Below are positions 1-8,200 of a DNA stretch of 14,847 nucleotides, piece by piece (position 1 is the stretch's first letter; each line of letters opens with the position of its first letter). Position numbers and translations under genes: made by a program. Under the pieces are notes generated by a model, which ran no database searches, was not told the DNA's origin, and saw nothing but the letters and a program-made list of their open reading frames with translations. Source of the DNA: Pseudomonadota bacterium (GTDB lineage Bacteria; Pseudomonadota; Gammaproteobacteria; Burkholderiales; Gallionellaceae). Location of the stretch: the NCBI GenBank assembly GCA_021781695.1, contig JAJXWG010000019.1, positions 1-14,847 of the forward strand, written 5' to 3'.

Positions 1-17
1 TCTATCGTCGTTTTCAC
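1..17 (-). CDS. 5' end of an unidentified gene leaving the window
   Basis: On the minus strand a strong Shine-Dalgarno (AGGAGG, 24-29) is followed six bases later by a GTG codon at 17-15. Its reading frame begins M-K-T-T-I and then leaves the window. The preceding small gene stops at 22-20, inside the spacer between this ribosome site and the GTG, so the two genes are almost certainly in one operon. Too little is visible to name the product. A terminal-oxidase subunit (cbb3 type) would fit the Fnr neighbourhood, but that is a guess from gene context only. Only five codons are readable; the start is supported by the ribosome site, not by homology. Confidence 0.5.
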
Positions 18-19
18 GT

Positions 20-166
20 TCAGTCCTCCTTGTTGTGCTGCTCACGCTTTCTTTTGTCGCTTGCGTTTTTGCTTATCCGCCAGATCAGATAAATGACGGC
101 TGTGGCGACGATAAAGGTGGAAATCTCAATCGTCCAGGAAATCATCCTGATATCTTCTTTGGTCAT
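20..166 (-). CDS. Small single-span membrane protein, 48 aa, function unknown
   Basis: This 48-residue protein has a short polar N-terminus, one hydrophobic segment (about residues 15-29, ending YLIW) and a strongly charged C-terminal tail rich in K, R, E and D (about 32-48). It is probably an inner-membrane protein with its tail in the cytoplasm by the positive-inside rule. The ATG at 166 is chosen over an in-frame ATG at 271 because an AAAGGA ribosome site (174-179) lies just upstream of it, whereas the longer form would run 86 bases into the 3' end of fnr. It lies 19 bases after the fnr stop and just before the next gene. Small one-span subunits such as CcoQ and CcoS belong to cbb3 oxidase operons near Fnr genes, but I do not see the CcoS QFDDL-type motif or a clear CcoQ pattern, so no name is given. 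Confidence 0.65.
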   Translation of the reverse strand: MTKEDIRMISWTIEISTFIVATAVIYLIWRISKNASDKRKREQHNKED

Positions 167-185
167 GGTGTATTCCTTTGCATGG

Positions 186-905
186 CTAGCAGGAACTGTT
201 GATGCTGGCCTGCAAGAGTGCAAGATCGATGATCTCGATCGAACGTGTCTTGACGGCGATGATGCCCTCATCCTGGAAATGCGAGAACGCCCGGCTGACT
301 GTCTCGAGTTTCAAACCCAGATAGCTTCCTATGTCCTGACGCGACATGCAAAGCTGGAATTGGGTTGGCGACAGCCCGCGCATGGCGTAGCGCTGAGAGA
401 GGGTGAGCAGGAAGGCTGCGACGCGTTCTTCGGAGCGCATCGAGCCCAAAAGCAGCATGATGCCCTGATCGCGCACGATTTCCCGGCTCATGATTTTGTG
501 CAGGTGGCGCTGCAGAGACGGAATGTCGCGGCTTAAGGTTTCCAGTTTCTGGAACGGAAGCTCGCACACGACGCTGCTTTCGAGTGCTACCGCTTCTCCA
601 TCGTGCCTGTCTGTGCTGATCGCATCGAGGCCGATGATTTCTCCGGCCATCTGGAAGCCTGTGACCTGCTCTCTCCCGTCTTCATGCAGGATGCGCGTCT
701 TGAAAGCGCCCCTGTTGATGGCAAACAGCGCGCGAAATCTGTCGCCGCTGCGGTAAAGGTAATCGCCGCGGGAAAAGCTGTGCTTTTGCATGTTGAGTTC
801 ATCCAGCCTTTGCATTTCCTGCGCGCTAAGACCGACAGGCAGGCAAAGTTCAGCCAGGTTGCAGGTCGAACAGGCGGAGATGTTGGCGGATTTGGATTGC
901 GGCAC
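186..905 (-). CDS. fnr: Fnr/Anr-type oxygen-sensing transcription regulator
   Basis: This 239-residue CRP/FNR-family protein is a global switch for low oxygen. The N-terminus carries C12-x2-C15-x5-C21, the same spacing as E. coli Fnr, and a fourth cysteine, C114, sits in the sensory beta-barrel. The four together should hold the oxygen-labile [4Fe-4S] cluster that drives dimerisation. The dimer helix is around 133-165 and includes a D-Q pair after R145, as in E. coli Fnr. The C-terminal winged helix has SRQDIGSYLGL followed by E201-T-V-S-R205, the ExxSR recognition signature that reads TTGAT half-sites. Translation starts at GTG 905, with AAGG eight bases upstream and no better start before it. 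The gene is divergent from hemN and leads a leftward operon with the small membrane protein. It may repress itself through the shared FNR box. A cysteine-less CRP homologue is excluded by the four-cysteine pattern. Confidence 0.95.
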   Translation of the reverse strand: MPQSKSANISACSTCNLAELCLPVGLSAQEMQRLDELNMQKHSFSRGDYLYRSGDRFRALFAINRGAFKTRILHEDGREQVTGFQMAGEIIGLDAISTDRHDGEAVALESSVVCELPFQKLETLSRDIPSLQRHLHKIMSREIVRDQGIMLLLGSMRSEERVAAFLLTLSQRYAMRGLSPTQFQLCMSRQDIGSYLGLKLETVSRAFSHFQDEGIIAVKTRSIEIIDLALLQASINSSC

Positions 906-951
906 GGCTAGTAACCTTAGGGCGATGATCTGAAATTGACCTGTTCGCCTG

Positions 952-980
952 AATATGCCATGTTTTTTGACTCACATCAA
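952..980 (-). promoter_or_regulatory. Candidate fnr promoter, -35 overlapped by the FNR box
   Basis: On the minus strand TTGATG (980-975) and CATATT (957-952) are separated by exactly 17 bases. Each matches the sigma-70 consensus at four of six positions, and TGG before the -10 gives an extended -10 (TGn). The predicted start is near 945, leaving a leader of about 40 bases to the GTG. The -35 hexamer lies inside the FNR box, so bound Fnr should block RNA polymerase. This is read from the sequence alone; no transcript data are available. Confidence 0.45.
967..980. promoter_or_regulatory. FNR/Anr binding site (FNR box)
   Basis: The sequence TTGAC-TCAC-ATCAA matches the Fnr consensus TTGAT-N4-ATCAA at nine of ten positions with correct spacing. 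It lies between the divergent fnr and hemN genes. Its centre (973.5) is 41.5 bases from the predicted hemN start, the class II activation position, and it covers the -35 of the candidate fnr promoter. Confidence 0.85.
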
Positions 981-999
981 ACCCAATTTTTATTTTGGC

Positions 1000-1015
1000 T
1001 GGCATAATGCATTAT
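1000..1015 (+). promoter_or_regulatory. hemN promoter: extended -10 and predicted start
   Basis: TGG-CATAAT (1000-1008) is an extended -10 with five of six matches to TATAAT. The bases at the -35 position (AACCCA, 980-985) do not resemble TTGACA, as expected for an activator-dependent promoter with Fnr bound at -41.5. A start near 1014-1015 gives a leader of only about 17 bases. The ribosome site before the hemN ATG is weak (GCGAG). Confidence 0.6.
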
Positions 1016-1031
1016 TTTCAGCGAGCATCGC

Positions 1032-2423
1032 ATGTCGAACAACAATCAATTAGTCGTGGATCTTGATCTGATACGCAGGCTGGACAAGAATGGTCCGCGC
1101 TACACCTCTTACCCTACCGCAGACCGTTTTTCCGATAGCTTCGATGCAAAGACTTATGAACAGTGGCTTGCCAGACGAGAAGTCGGCGGCGTCAGTCGTC
1201 CATTGTCGCTTTATATACATATCCCGTTTTGCAATACCCTGTGCTTTTATTGCGCCTGCAACAAGGTGATCACCAAGGATAAGAGCAAGGCTGCCGTCTA
1301 TGTGGACCATCTGATCAAGGAGATGGGCATGCAGGCCGAGCTTCTGGGCAAGGGTCAGGTGGTCGAACAGCTGCACTTTGGCGGAGGGACACCGACTTTC
1401 CTGTCGGACGAAGAGATACGCCGTGTGATGGCGGCGATACGCGAGAATTTCAGACTGGTGGAGGATGGCGAGTATTCCATCGAGATAGACCCACGTAAGG
1501 TCGGCAATGAGACCATCGCGTTACTGGGGGCCGAAGGCTTCAATCGCATCAGTCTGGGCGTGCAAGATTTTGACGATGCTGTGCAGCGTGCGGTGAACCG
1601 CATCCAGTCTGAGGAGGAAACGCTGCGCGTGATTCATGCGGCGCGCGCAAACGGCTTCAAGTCGGTGAGCATCGATCTGATCTATGGTTTGCCAAAACAG
1701 ACACTGCTTGGATTCGGCGTGACGCTGGACCGTGTGATTGCAGCCGATCCGGATCGGCTGTCTATATACAATTATGCGCACATGCCGACCCTCTTCAAAC
1801 CGCAGCGGCGCATACATGAGGATGACCTGCCCGAACCACAGGTGAAGCTGGATATCCTGAGTATGGCAGTGGACAAGCTGACTTCAGCAGGCTACGTGTA
1901 TATCGGCATGGATCATTTCGCAAAGCCTGAAGACGAGCTTGCCATAGCACAGCGCCAGGGCAGACTGCATCGCAATTTTCAGGGTTATTCCACGCATTCG
2001 GATTGCGATCTGGTTGCGCTCGGTGTGAGTTCCATCGGCAAGATTGGGCCAACCTACAGCCAGAATCACCGGGATCTTGAGGGGTATTACGGCGCGCTGG
2101 ACCGCGGTCAGTTGCCGATCATGCGAGGCATGGAATTGAATGCCGATGATCTTGTGCGCCGCGCGATCATACAGGCATTGATGTGCCACTTCGAGATTTC
2201 AAAATCGTCTTTCAATATCGCCTATCTGATCGATTTCGACAGCTATTTCGCAACCGAATTGGCAGAGCTTCTTGAATACGAACGCGAAGGGTTGCTCGAA
2301 ATATCAAAGGACTGGATCACCGTCACCCCCAAGGGCCGCATGCTGATACGCAACATCTGCATGGTGTTCGATCGTTACCTGCGCACACGAACCGAGCATG
2401 CGCGCTATTCCAAGGTGATCTAG
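1032..2423 (+). CDS. hemN: Oxygen-independent coproporphyrinogen III dehydrogenase
   Basis: This 463-residue radical-SAM enzyme (E. coli HemN is 457) converts coproporphyrinogen III to protoporphyrinogen IX by two oxidative decarboxylations. It allows haem synthesis without oxygen and acts in the cytoplasm. The N-terminal YTSYPTADRF (24-33) is typical of true HemN. The cluster motif is C67-x3-C71-x2-C74-x-C76 after YIHIPF, with the first three ligating [4Fe-4S] and the C-x-C ending specific to HemN, not the HemW (haem chaperone) type. GGGTPTF (117-123) helps bind S-adenosylmethionine. The HemN C-terminal domain follows at about 370-463. An FNR-activated promoter lies just upstream, as is usual for this gene. 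No convincing terminator follows it before pelA. Confidence 0.97.
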   Translation: MSNNNQLVVDLDLIRRLDKNGPRYTSYPTADRFSDSFDAKTYEQWLARREVGGVSRPLSLYIHIPFCNTLCFYCACNKVITKDKSKAAVYVDHLIKEMGMQAELLGKGQVVEQLHFGGGTPTFLSDEEIRRVMAAIRENFRLVEDGEYSIEIDPRKVGNETIALLGAEGFNRISLGVQDFDDAVQRAVNRIQSEEETLRVIHAARANGFKSVSIDLIYGLPKQTLLGFGVTLDRVIAADPDRLSIYNYAHMPTLFKPQRRIHEDDLPEPQVKLDILSMAVDKLTSAGYVYIGMDHFAKPEDELAIAQRQGRLHRNFQGYSTHSDCDLVALGVSSIGKIGPTYSQNHRDLEGYYGALDRGQLPIMRGMELNADDLVRRAIIQALMCHFEISKSSFNIAYLIDFDSYFATELAELLEYEREGLLEISKDWITVTPKGRMLIRNICMVFDRYLRTRTEHARYSKVI

Positions 2424-2505
2424 CGGCTTCAAACTCGCCTTCACGCAAAATTAGCGTAGAATCCAGGTGCGCGCTGCCTGAGCCAGCGTAACTTATTGCC
2501 GAGAA

Positions 2506-5268
2506 ATGCACGAAGCGGGTTTCAGGCTTGACCTCTGCCATACCATGTTGAGACAACTCTGGATAATAATATTATTGTTGTTGATCAGCCTTAAGGCGCA
2601 GGCATTTAACGCCGCCTTTTTTTATGGCTCGCCATTCCCGCAGGAATTGCGTATATATGATGCAATCGTCGTGGAGGCGGATCACAAAGATTTCCGGACG
2701 GTGGAAGGCAGGATGCAGGCCAGGCTTTATGCCTATACCAGTTTGGGAGAAGTGGGCCCGGAAAAACCCTATGCGAATGCCGTTCCTTCCGTTGCAAAGC
2801 TTGCGCGCAACCCGGCCTGGAAAAGCACAGTGCTGGACCAGACCAGTCCGGCCTGGCGCGCATTCTTCATCGACAACATCGTCTCCCCGTTGTGGCAGCG
2901 GGGTTTTCGCGGCATATTCATCGATACGCTGGACTCATACCAGCTCGCTGCTGCTTCGCCACAGGCAAAAGCGTTGCAGGAAGCCGGTATGGTTGAGACG
3001 ATCCGCCAGATACACGATCGCTTCCCAGACATGCGCATCATCCTCAATCGGGGATTCGAGATACTGCCGCAGGTGCACCAGTGGGTGACCGCAGTCGCAG
3101 CAGAATCGCTGTTCCAGGGTTGGAACAGCACTGCGCAGTCCTATGTGCCCGTTGCCGAATCTGACCGGCAATGGCTGCTCGAGCGCCTGAACCACATTCA
3201 AAACGAATACCACCTGCCGGTCATCGTGATCGATTATGTTCACCCAGGAAAACGCCACGAAGCGCGCGCGGTTGCAGGTAGGATACGCTCAGCCGGATTT
3301 GTCCCCTGGGTGACGGATGCCGATATTGACATGGTGGGCGTGGGATATCCGGAAATCCAGCCGCGGCGTATCCTGATGCTTTACAGCGGGCTGCAGGACG
3401 TCAATTTTACTGACCTGCACCGCTTTGCCGCAATGCCCGTGCAATACATGGGGTACATACCGGAATACCGGGCGCTGAACCAACCCCTGCCAGACTATCC
3501 TCTGAACGGACGATATGCAGGCATCATACTGTGGACAAACGACATGCAGGACAACGCCGCAGAGCTGAAATCCTGGCTGCTGAAACAGATCGGCCAGGGG
3601 ATGCGCCTGGCGGTGATTAACGAGTTCGGTTTCGAGCGCAGCAACGACAATCTGAATGCATTCGGCCTGAAAGTGAAAAACAGTGTGCCTGGCAACCAGG
3701 TCGAGATCGTCGACAAGGACGATATGGTCGGATTCGAGCATCCCGTCAGCACATACCCCGACATGCTGGATGTGGTCGATGCGGGGAAAAACAGTATACC
3801 TATTTTGCGTCTCAAGGCGAAAGGCGAGACGACGGATGTCGCGGCTTACATGCCATGGGGTGGCTATGTGCTTTCCCCCTTTGCGATTTATGAGATTCCG
3901 TATCATCAGGGAGCGCGCTGGCAGATCGACCCGTTCGCGTTTTTCAAGCGCGCTCTGGATCTTCCCGACATGCCTGTGCCGGATGTCACAACCTCGACCG
4001 GAAGGCGCATGCTGATGGCGCATATGGACGGTGATGGATTTGCCAGCAATGCCGAATTCCCGGGTTCTCCGCTTGCGCCAGCGGTGATGCTGGAAAAGAT
4101 ATTCAAAAAATATCCCATCCCCACGGCCGCCTCGGTCATCGAAGGAGAAACCGCACCCTGGGGCCTGTATCCCAAGAAATCCGCCGAAATGGAGAAGATC
4201 GCGCGCGAAATTTTTCGACTGCCAAATGTCGAGATTGCCAGCCACTCCTATTCTCACCCATTCAAATGGCAGGAGATGGGTTCGGATTCGAATGGAGAGG
4301 GATACAACCTCAACATTCCAGGCTATCAGTTCGATTTGAACAAGGAGATCGCGGGGAGCGTCGATTACATCAACCAGCGCTTGTCCCCTCCGGGAAAGAC
4401 CTGCAAAATTTTCCTCTGGACGGGCGATTGCAACCCCGGTGCAGATGCGATTGCAAAAACGGAGTCATTGGGTTTGCTCAACATGAATGGCGGCTATACA
4501 GCAATGACCAAGAGTCAGCCCAGCCTGACCTTCGTGGGTCCGCTGGGTGTCGCGCGCGACGGGTATTACCAGGTGTATGCGCCCAACGAGAACGAAAATG
4601 TATATACCAATAACTGGACAGGGCCGTTTTATGGATATGCGCGCGTGATCGAGACCTACCAGCTGACCGACAGGCCGCGCCGCTTGAAGCCGATGGACAT
4701 TTATTTTCACGCCTATTCCGCCTCCAAGCCTGCTTCGCTAAAAGCTTTGGATGAGGTGTTTGCCTGGGCGGTTCGACAGCCCAGCCATCCCGTTTATCCT
4801 TCCGAGTACATGCGCCGCGTGCTGGATTTCAACAGCAGCGTCATTGCGAAGACGGAAAAGGGCTGGCTGTTTTACGGCGACGGGGACATCGATACCCTGC
4901 GCCTGGATGCGCGCATGGGATATCCAATTATGAGCGGGAGCATCGCGGGATACAGCGACTTCAACAAGGACCGCTATGTGCATCTGGTCAAGTCCCCCGT
5001 CAACGTCATCACGCTCGATGATGCGCCTGCCATTTCTCCTTATCTCGCTGATGCAAACGGCGTTCTGCTCTTCTGGCAGCAACAGGAAAGCCAGACTCTG
5101 ATGACATTCAACGCTTATGTGGCGCTGGATTTTACGCTGAACCATGCCCCCAGTTGCACCTTGTATGACGAGCATGGCCATGTCGTGCAGCCTGATCGTC
5201 ATGACGGACATCGTTACCATTACCAGACACATGCAACAGGACACGCCAGATTCCGCCTCGGCTGCTGA
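2506..5268 (+). CDS. pelA: PelA: Pel polysaccharide deacetylase / glycoside hydrolase
   Basis: This 920-residue periplasmic protein (P. aeruginosa PelA is 948) partly de-N-acetylates Pel, making it cationic and ready for export, and also carries an endo-acting hydrolase. A signal peptide follows M14 (LRQLW, hydrophobic core, AQA cleavage near 33/34). The start at 2545 (M14) is therefore as likely as, or likelier than, the ATG at 2506; neither has a good ribosome site. Domains in order: GH166-like hydrolase about 36-285, with acidic candidates D140, D143 and E200; a middle domain about 286-480; a CE4-like deacetylase about 500-780 with MDGDGF (507-512, metal/catalytic aspartates) and H580-x3-H584; and a C-terminal beta domain about 785-920. 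It opens the pel operon and ends seven bases before pelB. Domain limits are approximate, by comparison with P. aeruginosa PelA. Confidence 0.95.
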   Translation: MHEAGFRLDLCHTMLRQLWIIILLLLISLKAQAFNAAFFYGSPFPQELRIYDAIVVEADHKDFRTVEGRMQARLYAYTSLGEVGPEKPYANAVPSVAKLARNPAWKSTVLDQTSPAWRAFFIDNIVSPLWQRGFRGIFIDTLDSYQLAAASPQAKALQEAGMVETIRQIHDRFPDMRIILNRGFEILPQVHQWVTAVAAESLFQGWNSTAQSYVPVAESDRQWLLERLNHIQNEYHLPVIVIDYVHPGKRHEARAVAGRIRSAGFVPWVTDADIDMVGVGYPEIQPRRILMLYSGLQDVNFTDLHRFAAMPVQYMGYIPEYRALNQPLPDYPLNGRYAGIILWTNDMQDNAAELKSWLLKQIGQGMRLAVINEFGFERSNDNLNAFGLKVKNSVPGNQVEIVDKDDMVGFEHPVSTYPDMLDVVDAGKNSIPILRLKAKGETTDVAAYMPWGGYVLSPFAIYEIPYHQGARWQIDPFAFFKRALDLPDMPVPDVTTSTGRRMLMAHMDGDGFASNAEFPGSPLAPAVMLEKIFKKYPIPTAASVIEGETAPWGLYPKKSAEMEKIAREIFRLPNVEIASHSYSHPFKWQEMGSDSNGEGYNLNIPGYQFDLNKEIAGSVDYINQRLSPPGKTCKIFLWTGDCNPGADAIAKTESLGLLNMNGGYTAMTKSQPSLTFVGPLGVARDGYYQVYAPNENENVYTNNWTGPFYGYARVIETYQLTDRPRRLKPMDIYFHAYSASKPASLKALDEVFAWAVRQPSHPVYPSEYMRRVLDFNSSVIAKTEKGWLFYGDGDIDTLRLDARMGYPIMSGSIAGYSDFNKDRYVHLVKSPVNVITLDDAPAISPYLADANGVLLFWQQQESQTLMTFNAYVALDFTLNHAPSCTLYDEHGHVVQPDRHDGHRYHYQTHATGHARFRLGC

Positions 5269-5275
5269 AAGGCGC

Positions 5276-8200
5276 ATGAATGCGCCGCGACCGAGGCTGG
5301 TCACGCCTTTCGGGCTGATCGGGCTCGTCGTGACAGTAGGCGTGGTGCTGGTGCTGCTCTACCCGCAACGTTTCCTGCTGGAGCAGATCCGCTCTGGCGA
5401 AAAAGTGGATGAGGTTTCGCTGCAGTACATGCGCAATCTGCTCGCCACCGAGCCTGATAATCATGCACTGAGACTGAAGCTTGCGCGCGACTATGCTGAG
5501 CTTGGGCAGTTCGAAAAGGCGCTGGGTCTGCTCGAGCCGCTTTATGCACAGCCGAAATGGCGCGAAGAAGCGGCCGTGGAACAGATCGGCATCCTTGAAA
5601 AAATGTTCTGGCAGGCGCAGCCGGGCAGTGCTGACCGGGGGCAGAAATTGAACCGCTTGAGGCAGGCGCTGCATGAAAACGAGAGCCGCATCTTTAGCGC
5701 CGGTGCGCTGCGCAGGCTAGCAGACGCAGCAGGACAGGCGGGCGAAGAGGCTCTTGTGCAACGGACTGTTGAGCGGTTGGTGCGCATCAGTCCGGATCAG
5801 GCCAGTTTGAGTCTCGCGGCCAGGGTAACTGAAGAGACCGGGCGGTATCTCGACAGTGCAGGCTATCAGTGGCGGGCATGTCAGCTGCTAGCCGACCAAC
5901 CGCGAAAGACCGCATGCATCTTGCAGACAATCAGGATATTGCAATCCGGCGGGTTGGGCAGGCTGGGATTGCAATGGGTAAAGCAGTTGCCGGAAAATGA
6001 GTGGCAGCGTCCGGATGTGTTGTACAGTCTGACCAGATTGGCGCTGGCTGCAAATCGTCCAGCGGATGCGGACGAATTTGCTGCAAAGCTCATGGAACAG
6101 TCGCAGGAGTCAACCTATGTCCCCGCGCACTTTGATCTGGCCTATGCCGCATTTTTGGGAAACCGCGATTTGCTGCGGGCATTCGATGCGGCGAGCATTG
6201 CGGTTGAACATGAGCCGGACAGCCCCTTGTGGCGCGAGCGCTTGGCGCAGATTTCGGAATGGACTGCTCATCCGGAGGTCGCCATGGCGCAGTGGCGCTG
6301 GCTTGCGCTGCACCAAGGCAAGGAGTCCGCCTGGCAATCCTGGATGCGGCTGGCCGGCGGCCTGTTCGACTACGCGGCGCAGATCATCGGACTGCAACAC
6401 ATGAGCCGGGGAAAAGATGATAGGTATGCGCGCAAAATCGTGAAGCTCTATGAGGATATCGGGCAGCCGGAAGACGCATTGGCCTGGCTCAAGAAACAGG
6501 GTGATCTGTCAAGGCATCCGGATCTGCTTCTGCTTCAGGCGGAAGTGCTGGCGCACATGGGTCGAGATGCAGAGGCCATTTCCGCATACAAACAGTACCT
6601 CGGGCAGAATGCCGCGAGTCCGGATCTGGCGGTGACCATTTCCGGCATGATGATGCGGGCAGGCTTGTATCAGGATGCTTTTGAAGTGCTGAAGAAAAGC
6701 CAGGTGCAGGCAAAACCGAAAGACCAGTCGTTCTGGCTGAATCTTGGAGAGCTGGCATGGCAACTCAAAGAGGATGAAGAGACCATTGTCGCCTACCGCA
6801 TGCTGAGTGACTCGCCCGATGCGGAGCAGTTTGAACAGCAGCGGCTGTTTCTGGCGTTAAAGCGCAAAAATCCGAGATTGGCAGCACAGACGGCAGAGCG
6901 ATATTGGCTGAAATCAGCGCATATCGAATTGTTTATGGATGCGGCTCGCACCTATGCCGAACTGAATGACTGGCAGGAAGTCGAGCGGCTGTACGAAAAG
7001 GCGCAGAACTTTGATGATTACCGCGGGAATTTTCAATTTGTCGAATTGCGTGCAGAGATGTACCAGCATGCCGGAAATTATGCTGCCGCATTGCAGGACA
7101 GGGAATTTCTGGTGAGGCATTACCCCGGCACTTCAGGCGTTGTGGAATCCTTGCTCTGGCTGCTGATGGATGCGCATCAGTACGAGAAACTGCAATATTA
7201 CATGCAAAAATGGGCAAGACTCATAGGGCGCACGCCAGGCTTGTGGGATGTCTATGCTGCAGGGCAACTGGCCTTGGGGCGGCCGGATGATGCGCTCATT
7301 GTCTACAAGCGCATCGCAAAATCCCATTTGAGAGATGATTTGTGGATGCTGAATTATGCCGCCACGCTGGAAGCGGCAGGACAAAGGGATCAGGCTTGGA
7401 AAATCCGCCGTCGGATATGGCAGCAGCGCCTGGTTCGGCAAGACAGAAACGCATGGCTCGACTTGCAGGGCAATGCGCGCGATATCGAAGCGCTGCGCCT
7501 GCTGCTGCTCGATGAGCCTGCGCTGGGGCAGGGGGTGCTGTGGAAATTGCTGCGCGAGGGTACGCCTGCATTGAAACAAAATAGCCAGTTTGTCGAGCTC
7601 GCGGCGGCCTGGCTCAATGATCGCGATCAGGATGATGCCACGCGCAGTTGGCTCATTCATCGCTATGCCAGTTGGCTCAACACCCCGCTGGGCGCGCGCA
7701 TCTCGGATGCGCTGGCAAGACAGGACAGCGAAGAAGCTAGCGGGATACTCGATCGCGAGGGCGCGCCGCCCAATGACAAAATGAATCTTTCATACCTGGC
7801 AGGGCGCTACAACGATGCGGCCGAACTGGCTTTCGGCGCGATGGATCGCTCGCGGCGCGATGAATCCTTGTACGGGCAGGCAGCCCCGATGCTGCTGCAC
7901 AACGACCATACTCTGGGTGCTATGACGGCCTTCCGCAATCTGTACGACTACAAGGAAATGGAACGCAGCATCAGTACGACCGGTCAGCGCATAGGTGGAT
8001 TCAAGCTTGACCTTAGCCTGCACCAGACCAGCAGGTTTGGTGTCAACCCTGCGATACTTTCAAATGCGCCCAACGAAACGGGCGGCGAAATTTCTTTGCA
8101 TCAGACGGGCAATTCCTATGTGAATACGCTGACCTTGAAGCTTAGCCAGTCGTTGAATACCCAGGCAGGAATCGTGTTTTCGCAGATACGCCAGATCGGA

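Noticed and set aside
93..536. Forward open frame of 147 codons opposite fnr and the small gene
   Set aside because: It lies opposite the Fnr winged-helix coding region, which is clearly real; its translation resembles no known family.
2424..2438. GG-N10-GC spacing resembling a sigma-54 promoter before pelA
   Set aside because: Only the GGC and GC cores match, the rest of the -24/-12 consensus is absent, and such spacing is common by chance.
2472..2488. CGCTG/CAGCG hairpin as a hemN terminator
   Set aside because: It has only five base pairs with a seven-base loop and no following T-run.
2476..2527. GCCTGA/TCAGGC inverted pair around the first pelA ATG
   Set aside because: Six base pairs across a 40-base loop are likely chance; there is no sign of a riboswitch core.
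3289..4257. Long antisense open frame (322 codons) opposite pelA
   Set aside because: It lies wholly opposite a conserved gene, has no recognisable domain, and its His/Arg-rich make-up is typical of an antisense shadow.
5144..5275. N-terminal extension of pelB inside pelA
   Set aside because: The frame is open, but none of its ATG codons has a ribosome site, and the extension precedes a normal PelB N-terminus at 5276.
4738..5304. Antisense open frame of 188 codons at the pelA-pelB junction
   Set aside because: It lies opposite conserved coding sequence and has no domain or ribosome site that I can recognise.
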